From DATDOO01 sp035293245 (lineage in GTDB: Bacteria > Pseudomonadota > Gammaproteobacteria > Methylococcales > Methylococcaceae), in NCBI GenBank assembly GCA_035293245.1, contig DATDOO010000337.1, positions 1 through 22,511 of the forward strand: DNA of 22,511 bases, read 5' to 3'. Under the pieces are notes generated by a model, which saw only the letters and a program-made list of their open reading frames with translations, was not told the DNA's origin and did no database searches. The position numbers were made by a program, and so were the translations under genes. This document shows, piece after piece, positions 1 to 7,048 of this stretch (the first letter of the stretch is position 1; every line of letters starts with the position of its first letter).

Positions 1-2
1 GG

Positions 3-641
3 GACCGGGTGCAGCAAGGCCAGGTCTTGGTTCAGCTCGACGACCACGACTTGAAGGTGGAGCAGGCGCGCTGGGCCAGCGAGCGCGACCAATACGACAA
101 CAAGCAGCGTGAGGCCATGGCCGGCCACGACCTGACCTCGGTGCAGGTGGTCGGTGCCCAGCTCAAGGAGGCCGAAGCCCAGTTGGCTCTGGTGACGGAA
201 AAAATCCGCCGCGCCCAGGTGACTGCACCGTACGACGGCGTCGTGGTTTCCGGGGACCTTAGCCAGAAGATCGGCTCGCCCGTGGAGGCGGGCGAGAAAC
301 TGTTCGAGATCGCGCCCTTGGAAAGTTACCGAGTGATCCTGCAGGTGGACGAGCGCGACATCCGCCATGTGCACGAAGGGCAGGGCGGGCAGATGGTCAT
401 CACCGGTATCGCCGGCGACCCGTTGCCGTTGACGGTGGCGAGGGTGACGCCCGTGGCCACGGCGCAGGACGGCGAGAACTTTTTCCGGGTGGAGGCGCGG
501 CTTGCGCACGCCCCGGAGCGCTTGCGTCCGGGCATGGAAGGGGTGGGCAAAATCGAGGTGGGCAAGCAGCGCCTGTGGTGGATTTTGACCCACGGGTTCG
601 GCGACTGGCTGACCTTGACCCTGTGGACCTGGCTACCGTAG
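3..641 (+). CDS. HlyD-family periplasmic adaptor (membrane-fusion protein), 5' end missing
   Basis: The open frame runs in from the window edge, so the start codon and any N-terminal membrane anchor are missing; the GTG at position 9 is probably internal. The visible part begins inside a biotinyl-lipoyl-like half motif (RVQQGQVLVQLDD), continues through a short charged helical hairpin, and returns to the second lipoyl half (QVTAPYDGVVVSGDL) and a beta-barrel part ending in RPGMEGVGKIEVG. The last 25 residues are rich in Trp and Leu and may lie on a membrane. Family knowledge: such adaptors link inner-membrane transporters to outer-membrane channels. It ends 6 bases before the M50 gene, which carries a second HlyD-like part, so the two probably act together. 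The family call is good; substrate and partner are unknown. Confidence 0.85.
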   Translation, partial: DRVQQGQVLVQLDDHDLKVEQARWASERDQYDNKQREAMAGHDLTSVQVVGAQLKEAEAQLALVTEKIRRAQVTAPYDGVVVSGDLSQKIGSPVEAGEKLFEIAPLESYRVILQVDERDIRHVHEGQGGQMVITGIAGDPLPLTVARVTPVATAQDGENFFRVEARLAHAPERLRPGMEGVGKIEVGKQRLWWILTHGFGDWLTLTLWTWLP

Positions 642-647
642 ATCTTT

Positions 648-2795
648 ATGGCCCGCAGCATCTTCAGCCCTTCCTGGCACAGCGTCGCGGAACTGAAGCC
701 CCGGCTGATCCCCCAGGCCCGCATCCACCGCCACGTGTACCGAAAGGAGGTGTGGTACGTGGTGCAGGACCAATCGGGTGGCCGCTACTACCGCCTGTCG
801 CCCGGCGCCTATGCCCTGGTGGCCGGCATGGACGGTTCGCAATCCGTGCAGGCGCTGTGGGAGCGCGCCAACGCAGCGTCCAGCGGGGACTTGCGCACCC
901 AGAACGAGGTCGTGGAGCTTTTGGTGCAATTGCATGGCGCCGATCTGCTGCAAGCCGACGCCATGCCCGATTCAGCGCTGCTGTTCGAGCGTTTCCGTAA
1001 GAAGCGCCGCGCGACCTGGAAACAATGGCTGCTCAATCCCACCAGCCTGAAAGTGCCTCTCCTCAATCCGGATGCGTTTTTGACCCGCTGGTCGCCCGGT
1101 GTGTCCTGGTGTTTCGGCCGGCTGGGGGCTGCACTTTGGGTGGCGGCGGTGCTGCCGGCCCTGGTTCTGGCGGCGCTGCATTGGGGGGAACTGACGGAAA
1201 ATCTTTCCGACCGCGTCCTGTCGTCGGGCAGCCTCCTGGTCATGGCCCTGGTGTTTCCCCTGGTCAAACTGTTGCACGAACTGGGGCACGCCTTCGCCGC
1301 CAAGGTCTGGGGCGGGTCGGTGCACGAAATGGGGCTGATGTTTTTGGTGTTCATGCCCGTGCCTTACGTGGACGCCTCGTCGGCTTCCTCGTTTTCCGGC
1401 AAATACCGCCGGGCCGTGGTCGGCGCCGCCGGGATGCTGGCCGAACTGCTGTTCGCCGCCTTTGCCCTGTATGTCTGGCTGCTGGCCGAGCCGGGGGTGG
1501 TGCGCGCCGTCGCTTACAACGTCCTGGTGATCGCCGGCGTATCGACGCTGATCGTCAACGGCAATCCGCTGCTGCGTTACGACGGCTATTACATCCTGGC
1601 GGATCTGATCGAGATGCCCAACCTGGCGCAGCGCGGGCAAAAATATTGGACCTATTGCTGGGATCGCTACCTGTTCGGGGCGCATGACGCCGAGCCGCCC
1701 CGGGAGAGCCCGGCGGAAAAGCGCTGGCTTGTCTGTTATACGCCGCTGGCCTGGTGTTACCGGGTGTTCGTGTCGGTGGGCATCATCCTGTTCGTCGCCA
1801 AAGAGTTTTTCGTCTTCGGCGTCGTCATCGCCTTGTGGAGTGCTTTCAGCCTGTTCTGCCTGCCATTGTGGAAGGCCTATAAGCACGTTGCTGCCAGTCC
1901 GACGTTACGCCGGCGCCGTTCCCAGGCGATGACGATTTCCCTGGGTTTAACGACGGGGATGCTGTTGTTCGCCTTCGTTGTGCCGATGCCGTTGCGCACG
2001 CAGGCGGAAGGGGTGGTCTGGCTGCCCGATCAGTCCATCCTGCACGCCGGGGAAAACGGCTTTTTCCAGCGTTGGCTGGTGCAGCCCGGCGCCGCGGTTC
2101 GCCGGGGCGAGGCGCTCTATGTGTTGGAGGATGCGGAACTGGCCACGGAAGTGGAAGTCGGTCGCGCCAAGGTCGCGCAAGCGGAGGCGAGATTCCGTTC
2201 CGAGCAATTCACCGACCCGGTGAAGGCCGCCCTGAGCCAGCGCCAACTGAGGCAGGAGCGGGAAGCGCTGAACCGGCTGGAGGAGCGTGCCGGCAGGTTG
2301 GTGGGCTACGCCGAAGCGGATGGCGTCCTCGCCAGCGCCAAGCCCCAGGACATGCCCGGGCAGCATTTCAAGAAGGGCGACCTGATCGGCTACGTCCTCG
2401 AAGCCGACCGGCTTGTGGCCCGCGTCGTCGTGGCCCAGGACGACATCGACCTGGTGCGCACCCGGCTGGCGTCCGCCGACTTGCGGCTGGCCGAACGCCT
2501 GGAATCGACCCATCGTGCGGTTTTGGCGCGGGCGGTGGCGGGCGGCGTGGGCGAATTGCCCACCGCCGCGTTGGGTTTGCCGGGAGGCGGCAAGATTCCG
2601 ACCCTGCCCGACGACCACGAGGGCGTGAAAACCATCGAACGGGTATTCCTGGTCGACCTGCGTTTGGCGCCGGAAGCCTTGCCCCCGGCTTTCGGCGAGC
2701 GCGTGTACGTGCGTTTCGACTTGGGGTGGGAACCGATGGCCCTGCAAGGGCTGCGTCGGCTGCGCCAACTGTTCCTGAGCCGCTTCGTTGTCTGA
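648..2795 (+). CDS. PqqD-like / M50 site-2-protease-like / HlyD-like fusion membrane protein
   Basis: This 715-aa protein has three parts. Residues about 18-100 resemble a PqqD-like winged-helix domain (WYVVQDQSGGRYYRLSPGAY), a fold that in peptide-modification systems binds leader peptides. Residues about 155-445 form a multi-helix membrane core with the metalloprotease motif HELGH at 210-214 and a second motif NPLLRYDG at 306-313, whose D312 would be the third zinc ligand of a site-2 protease. Residues about 449-700 form a HlyD-like adaptor with two lipoyl halves around a short coiled coil. All expected catalytic residues are present, so it may be active, though family members may serve as transport scaffolds. 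The ATG at 648 has no clear ribosome site and may depend on coupling to the upstream gene. The domain calls are secure; the function is unknown. Confidence 0.88.
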   Translation: MARSIFSPSWHSVAELKPRLIPQARIHRHVYRKEVWYVVQDQSGGRYYRLSPGAYALVAGMDGSQSVQALWERANAASSGDLRTQNEVVELLVQLHGADLLQADAMPDSALLFERFRKKRRATWKQWLLNPTSLKVPLLNPDAFLTRWSPGVSWCFGRLGAALWVAAVLPALVLAALHWGELTENLSDRVLSSGSLLVMALVFPLVKLLHELGHAFAAKVWGGSVHEMGLMFLVFMPVPYVDASSASSFSGKYRRAVVGAAGMLAELLFAAFALYVWLLAEPGVVRAVAYNVLVIAGVSTLIVNGNPLLRYDGYYILADLIEMPNLAQRGQKYWTYCWDRYLFGAHDAEPPRESPAEKRWLVCYTPLAWCYRVFVSVGIILFVAKEFFVFGVVIALWSAFSLFCLPLWKAYKHVAASPTLRRRRSQAMTISLGLTTGMLLFAFVVPMPLRTQAEGVVWLPDQSILHAGENGFFQRWLVQPGAAVRRGEALYVLEDAELATEVEVGRAKVAQAEARFRSEQFTDPVKAALSQRQLRQEREALNRLEERAGRLVGYAEADGVLASAKPQDMPGQHFKKGDLIGYVLEADRLVARVVVAQDDIDLVRTRLASADLRLAERLESTHRAVLARAVAGGVGELPTAALGLPGGGKIPTLPDDHEGVKTIERVFLVDLRLAPEALPPAFGERVYVRFDLGWEPMALQGLRRLRQLFLSRFVV

Positions 2796-4764
2796 CGTAC
2801 GCGCTCTTCTGGCGGGCCGGGATGTCGAGGTCGGCGACGGCGCCTGCCTGGAGCGCGTCGAACAGCCTCCGGCGCCGCTGGAGGAATGGCTGCGCGCCTT
2901 GAGCGTACGCGCAGCCTTTGGCGGTCAGCGGCGCGTGCGAGCTTTTCTGGAACGTGCGAACGGCCTGGAAGCCATGATGCGGAAGAACAGCGACGCGGCG
3001 CTCAGGGAGACGTTGCTGGGTTTGGCCAGGCCCTTGCGGAAATGCGGTTTCCGCGACGACTTGACTGCCCAGGCGTTCGCCGTCGTCCGCGAGGCTTCGC
3101 ACCGTGCGTTGGGCTTGCGGCACCACGATGTCCAGTTGCTGGCGGCTCGCGCCCTGTTGCGGGGAAAAATTGCCGAAATGGCGACAGGAGAAGGCAAAAC
3201 CCTGGCGGCGACCCTGGCCGCATGCGCCGCCGCTGCGGCGGGCGCGGCGGTGCACGTGGTGACCGTCAACGATTACCTGGCCGAGCGCGACGCGGAGGAA
3301 AACTCGGCTCTCTATAAGTTTTTCGGTTTCAGCGTGGGTCTCGTCAAGCAGAATATGCCTCTGCCGGAGCGACGGGCGCAGTATGCCTGCAACATCGCGT
3401 ACGTTTCGAACAAGGAATTGGCCTTCGATTATCTCAAGGACCGCATCGCTCTGGGTTCCTCGCACCAGGCGCACCTCAAGCTCCGCCGGCTGCACGGCGG
3501 CGGGGGAAAGCCCGCTTCAGTGCTTCGGGGCTTGCATTTCGCCATCGTCGACGAGGCGGACAGCGTGCTCGTCGATGAAGCCAGGACGCCGCTCATCATC
3601 TCCGAAACCCTGCCCGACGATCTGGATCCCGCGGTTTACGGCCAGGGCATTGCTATTGCTCGCGGCTTGGCGGCGGGTTCCGATTTCGTGCTCGGCAAGG
3701 ACAGGGATATTTGGTTGACGGCAGGCGGTTTGGGCGAGGTACAGGCGGCGGCCGCGGATTACGGCGGCGTGTGGAAGTCGCCCCTGTGGCAAAAAGAGTT
3801 GGCGCAGAAAGCCTTGTTGGCGTTGTACGCCTATCATCGGGACCACCATTACATCGTCGCCGAAAACAAGGTGCAGATCGTCGATGAATTCACCGGCCGC
3901 GTCATGCCGGACCGCACCTGGGAGCGTGGCCTGCACCAAATGATCGAGGCCAAGGAAGGCTGCGAAATTACCGGCCAGCGCAAGACCCTGTCGCAAATCA
4001 CCTACCAGCGTTTTTTCGGCCGCTACCTGCTGCTGGGCGGCATGACCGGCACCGCACGCGAGGTGGGAGCGGAACTGAAACGTATCTACGATCTCTCCGT
4101 CGAACGCATTCCCACGCACAAACCGGTTCGGCGCGCGCGGTTGGCGGATCGGGTGTTTTGTACATCCGGTGAGAGGTGGCGAGAGGTAGTCCGACGTGCG
4201 CGCGAAGTGGCGGAGGAAGGCCGTGCCGTCCTTATCGGTACGCGCTCGGTGGAGGCTTCCGAACTGTTGAGCCGGCTACTGGAAGAGCAGGGCGTGAACC
4301 ATACCGTGCTCAACGCGCGCCAGGACAAGGCGGAGGCCGAGGCTGTTTCCCTCGCCGGCCGGCCGGGCCGCATCACTGTCGCCACCAACATGGCCGGGCG
4401 GGGTACCGATATCAAGCCGGCGCCGGAAGTGTCCGCCAAGGGCGGATTGCACGTGATCTTGACCGAATTTCACGAAAGCGCCCGCGTGGACCGGCAGCTC
4501 TTCGGCCGCGCCGCCCGTCAGGGCGATCCCGGCAGCGTGGAAGCGATCGTATGTCTGCAGGACGAGCTGTTCAGCCGCTACGCGCCTTATCTGAACCGTA
4601 TCGGCGCGGGGTTGGGGCTGATCTCGCCCCGCTGGCTCGGCTGGCTGGTTGCTCACGCCCAGTCCAAGGCAGAGCGTTTCCATCGGAAAATCCGGTTGGA
4701 CACGGTCAAACGCGACCGTAAATGGCAGAGGGCTCTGGCCTTCGTTGGCTCGCATAAGCGGTAG
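2788..4764 (+). CDS. SecA-like ATPase, short form lacking the C-terminal domains
   Basis: A 658-aa relative of the preprotein translocase motor SecA (usually about 850-900 aa). Seen: the SecA N-terminal signature AFAVVREASHRALGLRHHDVQ, Walker A MATGEGKT at 131-138, VTVNDYLAERDAE, DEAD-type box VDEAD at 254-258 followed by DEARTPLIIS, a shortened preprotein-binding region, QITYQRFFGRY and GGMTGTA, and helicase motifs TNMAGRGTDI (533-542) and QLFGRAARQGDPGS (570-583). The start of the scaffold helix is present (AHAQSKAERFHRKIR), but the protein then ends. The helical-wing domain, two-helix finger and zinc-binding tail are absent. The chosen TTG start overlaps the M50 gene by 8 bases and has no clear ribosome site; the first in-frame ATG is at 2974. 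It is probably an accessory motor for this operon, not the housekeeping SecA. Confidence 0.85.
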   Translation: MSDVRALLAGRDVEVGDGACLERVEQPPAPLEEWLRALSVRAAFGGQRRVRAFLERANGLEAMMRKNSDAALRETLLGLARPLRKCGFRDDLTAQAFAVVREASHRALGLRHHDVQLLAARALLRGKIAEMATGEGKTLAATLAACAAAAAGAAVHVVTVNDYLAERDAEENSALYKFFGFSVGLVKQNMPLPERRAQYACNIAYVSNKELAFDYLKDRIALGSSHQAHLKLRRLHGGGGKPASVLRGLHFAIVDEADSVLVDEARTPLIISETLPDDLDPAVYGQGIAIARGLAAGSDFVLGKDRDIWLTAGGLGEVQAAAADYGGVWKSPLWQKELAQKALLALYAYHRDHHYIVAENKVQIVDEFTGRVMPDRTWERGLHQMIEAKEGCEITGQRKTLSQITYQRFFGRYLLLGGMTGTAREVGAELKRIYDLSVERIPTHKPVRRARLADRVFCTSGERWREVVRRAREVAEEGRAVLIGTRSVEASELLSRLLEEQGVNHTVLNARQDKAEAEAVSLAGRPGRITVATNMAGRGTDIKPAPEVSAKGGLHVILTEFHESARVDRQLFGRAARQGDPGSVEAIVCLQDELFSRYAPYLNRIGAGLGLISPRWLGWLVAHAQSKAERFHRKIRLDTVKRDRKWQRALAFVGSHKR

Positions 4765-4795
4765 GCGAACCGGGAATCGCGGTGTGCCAGCCGGG

Positions 4796-4820
4796 GAAAG
4801 CATCCGATTTCCCTGCTTTC
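4796..4820 (+). other. Two mutually exclusive small hairpins after the SecA-like gene
   Basis: GAAAGCA (4796-4802) pairs perfectly with TGCTTTC (4814-4820). GGGAAA (4794-4799) can instead pair with TTTCCC (4808-4813). Neither is followed by a run of T, so this is not a standard intrinsic terminator. It lies 30 bases past the stop codon and could be an end-of-transcript structure or chance. Confidence 0.25.
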
Positions 4821-4878
4821 TCGCACAGGCCCCGCCTCCGCGCCGGCCCGGTCACGCACCGTTGGACAACGCTTGAGT

Positions 4879-4907
4879 TTTACATTTGGAGCGTTTTTAT
4901 TTATCAT
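4879..4907 (+). promoter_or_regulatory. Sigma-70-type promoter for the rimP-nusA-infB operon
   Basis: TTTACA at 4879-4884 and TATCAT at 4902-4907 are separated by 17 bases; each differs from consensus at one position. They sit in an AT-rich island within a GC-rich chromosome. The predicted start of transcription is near 4914, leaving a leader of about 120 bases before rimP. Confidence 0.7.
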
Positions 4908-4920
4908 TTTGCTGCTCAAG

Positions 4921-4961
4921 GCGGGATAAGCGATCAGGATTCCTGGGAATCCTTCCCCCGC
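4921..4961 (+). promoter_or_regulatory. Structured leader hairpin ahead of rimP
   Basis: An outer stem GCGGG (4921-4925) with CCCGC (4957-4961) encloses a perfect inner hairpin GGATTC/GAATCC (4937-4942 with 4947-4952). It lies between the predicted transcription start and the terminator-like hairpin at 4982. Together they look like a structured 5' leader that could control read-through into rimP-nusA-infB. The pairing is seen in the sequence; the regulatory role is inference. Confidence 0.45.
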
Positions 4962-4981
4962 GACCAATTCACAAGAACAAG

Positions 4982-5004
4982 AATGGGCCACTGGCCCATT
5001 TTTT
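4982..5004 (+). terminator. Intrinsic terminator / attenuator in the rimP leader
   Basis: AATGGGCC (4982-4989), a 3-base loop, GGCCCATT (4993-5000) and further T bases to 5004 make a compact terminator. It lies downstream of the predicted operon promoter and 28 bases upstream of the rimP start, so the transcript must read through it. That placement suggests attenuation of the nusA operon, perhaps by NusA itself, as the E. coli operon is autoregulated by NusA. Confidence 0.7.
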
Positions 5005-5032
5005 GTGGGCGCGAGATTTACGTAGTGAGGCG

Positions 5033-5512
5033 ATGAGACAGGTTTCAGATCGCTTGAAAAATTTGGTCGAGCCCGTAGTCACCGGCATGGGCTACGAGGC
5101 GGTCGGGATGGAGTTCGACGCGCGCGTCCATACGCTGCGGGTCTATATCGACCGTCCGGAAGGCATCACGCTGGAGGACTGCGAAGCGGTCAGCCATCAG
5201 TTGAGCGGCCTGCTGGACGTGGAAAACGCGATCGCTGGGAAGTACAGCCTGGAAATTTCGTCTCCGGGACTGGATCGTCCGCTATTCACCCCGGAGCAGT
5301 TCCAGCGCTTCGTCGGTCAGGAGGCTCGGCTACAGACGCGGCTCCCTTTGGATGGGCGGCGCAATTTCAGAGGACGCATCCTGGCGGCGGATGGCGAGAA
5401 GGTGCGCCTGGACGTGGAAGGCGCAGAATTTGAGATTCCCTACGGCGGAATCGACGTGGCGCGGCTGGTACCGGAATTGGCCGGTTACCGGCCGCGGAAG
5501 AAAGGAAAGTAA
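5033..5512 (+). CDS. rimP: Ribosome maturation factor RimP
   Basis: A 159-aa protein, close to the usual length of about 150. RimP helps assemble the 30S ribosomal subunit in the cytoplasm. Seen: N-terminal GMGYEAVGMEF, then RVYIDRPEGITLEDCEAVSHQLS and the family signature YSLEISSPGLDRPL at 71-84, followed by the small C-terminal barrel and a basic tail. The open frame extends upstream to 4886, but that part overlaps the leader terminator and does not look like RimP. The ATG at 5033 matches the family start and has AGTGAGG just upstream, with rather short spacing. It is first in the operon, 5 bases before nusA. Confidence 0.96.
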   Translation: MRQVSDRLKNLVEPVVTGMGYEAVGMEFDARVHTLRVYIDRPEGITLEDCEAVSHQLSGLLDVENAIAGKYSLEISSPGLDRPLFTPEQFQRFVGQEARLQTRLPLDGRRNFRGRILAADGEKVRLDVEGAEFEIPYGGIDVARLVPELAGYRPRKKGK

Positions 5513-5517
5513 AAGAG

Positions 5518-7029
5518 ATGGCGAACAAAGAAATTTTGCTGGTGGTGGAAGCGATGTCCAATGAAAAGGACATCGAGAAGGACGTGATTTTCCAGGCGAT
5601 CGAGGCGGCGCTGGCGGCAGCGACGGCCAAGCGTCACGACGACCGCATCGATGCCCGTGTGTCGATCGACCGCAAGAGCGGCGACCATTCGACTTTTCGC
5701 CGCTGGAAAGTGGTGGAGCGCAACGACGAGTTTCCCGAGGGCCGCGAATTTCCCGACCTGGAAATGTTCCTCGAAGACGCCCGCAACATCGATCCGAAAG
5801 CGGAGGTGGGCGGCTACGTGGAGCAACCCATCGAATCCATCGAATTCGGCCGCATCGCCGCACAGACCGCCAAGCAGGTCATCGTGCAGAAAGTGCGCGA
5901 AGCCGAGCGCCTCAAAGTGGCGGAAGCCTACCGCGACCGGGTCGGCGAACTGCTCACCGGTGTGGTGAAGCGCATCGAGCGCGGCTCCGTCTATCTCGAC
6001 TTGGGCGGCAACGCCGAGGCGATCGTCCCGCGGGAGGAAATGATTCCCCGCGAAGCGGTGCACCTGGGCGACCGGATGCGCGGCTATCTGAAAGCGGTGC
6101 AGACCGAAGCGCGTGGACCCATGCTGCTGGTGAGCCGCACCGCGCCGGAATTGCTGGTCGCGCTGTTCCGCCTGGAAGTGCCGGAAGTCAGCGAAGGCGT
6201 CATCGAAATCAAGGGCGCGGCGCGCGATCCCGGTGTGCGCGCCAAGATCTCGGTCAAGAGCAATGATCCGCGCCTCGATCCCGTCGGCGCCTGCATCGGC
6301 ATGCGCGGCTCGCGCGTGCAGGCCGTGACCAACGAACTGGCCGGCGAGCGGGTGGACATCATTCTCTGGAACGAAAACGACGCCCAGTACGTCATCAACG
6401 CCATGTCCCCCGCGGAGATCGTCTCCATCGTCGTCGACGAGGACACGCATAGCATGGACATCGCCGTGGCCGACGAAAATCTTTCCCTGGCCATCGGGCG
6501 CGGCGGACAGAACGTCCGCCTGGCGTCCGAACTGACCGGCTGGGAACTGAACGTCATCGGCGCTTCCCAGGCCGAGGAGAAAAGCGAAGCCGAGGGCCAG
6601 GCGCTCAAGGACTCTTTCATGCACGATCTGAGTGTGGACGAGGATGTCGCCGAAATCCTGGTGCGCGAAGGGTTCTCCAGCGTGGAGGAACTGGCGTACG
6701 TGCCGGCGAAGGAAATGCTGGAGATCGAGGAGTTCGACGAGGAACTGGTGGAAGAATTGCGCAATCGCGCCAAGGACGCCCTGCTGATCAAGGCCATCGC
6801 CAGCGAGGAGAAACTGGAAAAGAAAGCGACGACGACGACGGATCTGCTGGACATCGAGGGAATGGATGCCGAATTGGCCGGGGCGCTCGCGGAACAGGGA
6901 ATTTTCAGCATGGAAGATCTGGCCGAGCAGTCGGTGGACGATTTGATGGTGATCGACGGAATGGACGAAGAGCGGGCGGGACGGCTCATCATGGCGGCGC
7001 GCGCGCCGTGGTTTGCAGGCCAGGCGTAA
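5518..7029 (+). CDS. nusA: Transcription termination/antitermination factor NusA
   Basis: A 503-aa protein, about the length of E. coli NusA (495). It binds RNA polymerase and nascent RNA and acts in pausing, termination and antitermination. Domains in order: polymerase-binding N-terminal domain (about 1-130, starting MANKEILLVVEAMSNEK), S1 domain (TGVVKRIERGSVYLDLGGNAEAIVP), KH1 with GACIGMRGSRVQAV, KH2 with LAIGRGGQNVRLA, then two acidic C-terminal repeats. Both repeats are present, as in E. coli; the second contains DLLDIEGMDAELAGAL. The ATG at 5518 is preceded by AGGAAAGT. It sits between rimP and infB in the standard order, 5 and 19 bases away. Confidence 0.98.
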   Translation: MANKEILLVVEAMSNEKDIEKDVIFQAIEAALAAATAKRHDDRIDARVSIDRKSGDHSTFRRWKVVERNDEFPEGREFPDLEMFLEDARNIDPKAEVGGYVEQPIESIEFGRIAAQTAKQVIVQKVREAERLKVAEAYRDRVGELLTGVVKRIERGSVYLDLGGNAEAIVPREEMIPREAVHLGDRMRGYLKAVQTEARGPMLLVSRTAPELLVALFRLEVPEVSEGVIEIKGAARDPGVRAKISVKSNDPRLDPVGACIGMRGSRVQAVTNELAGERVDIILWNENDAQYVINAMSPAEIVSIVVDEDTHSMDIAVADENLSLAIGRGGQNVRLASELTGWELNVIGASQAEEKSEAEGQALKDSFMHDLSVDEDVAEILVREGFSSVEELAYVPAKEMLEIEEFDEELVEELRNRAKDALLIKAIASEEKLEKKATTTTDLLDIEGMDAELAGALAEQGIFSMEDLAEQSVDDLMVIDGMDEERAGRLIMAARAPWFAGQA

Positions 7030-7048
7030 GCGGACAACGGGGGGAGCG

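Noticed and set aside
4886..5032. Upstream extension of the RimP frame
   Set aside because: It would translate through the predicted promoter start and the leader terminator, and the added 49 residues do not resemble RimP.
4765..5032. A tRNA gene ahead of rimP, as in E. coli (metY)
   Set aside because: No T-loop GGTTCGANTCC-type sequence or cloverleaf pairing was found; the region instead holds the promoter and leader hairpins.
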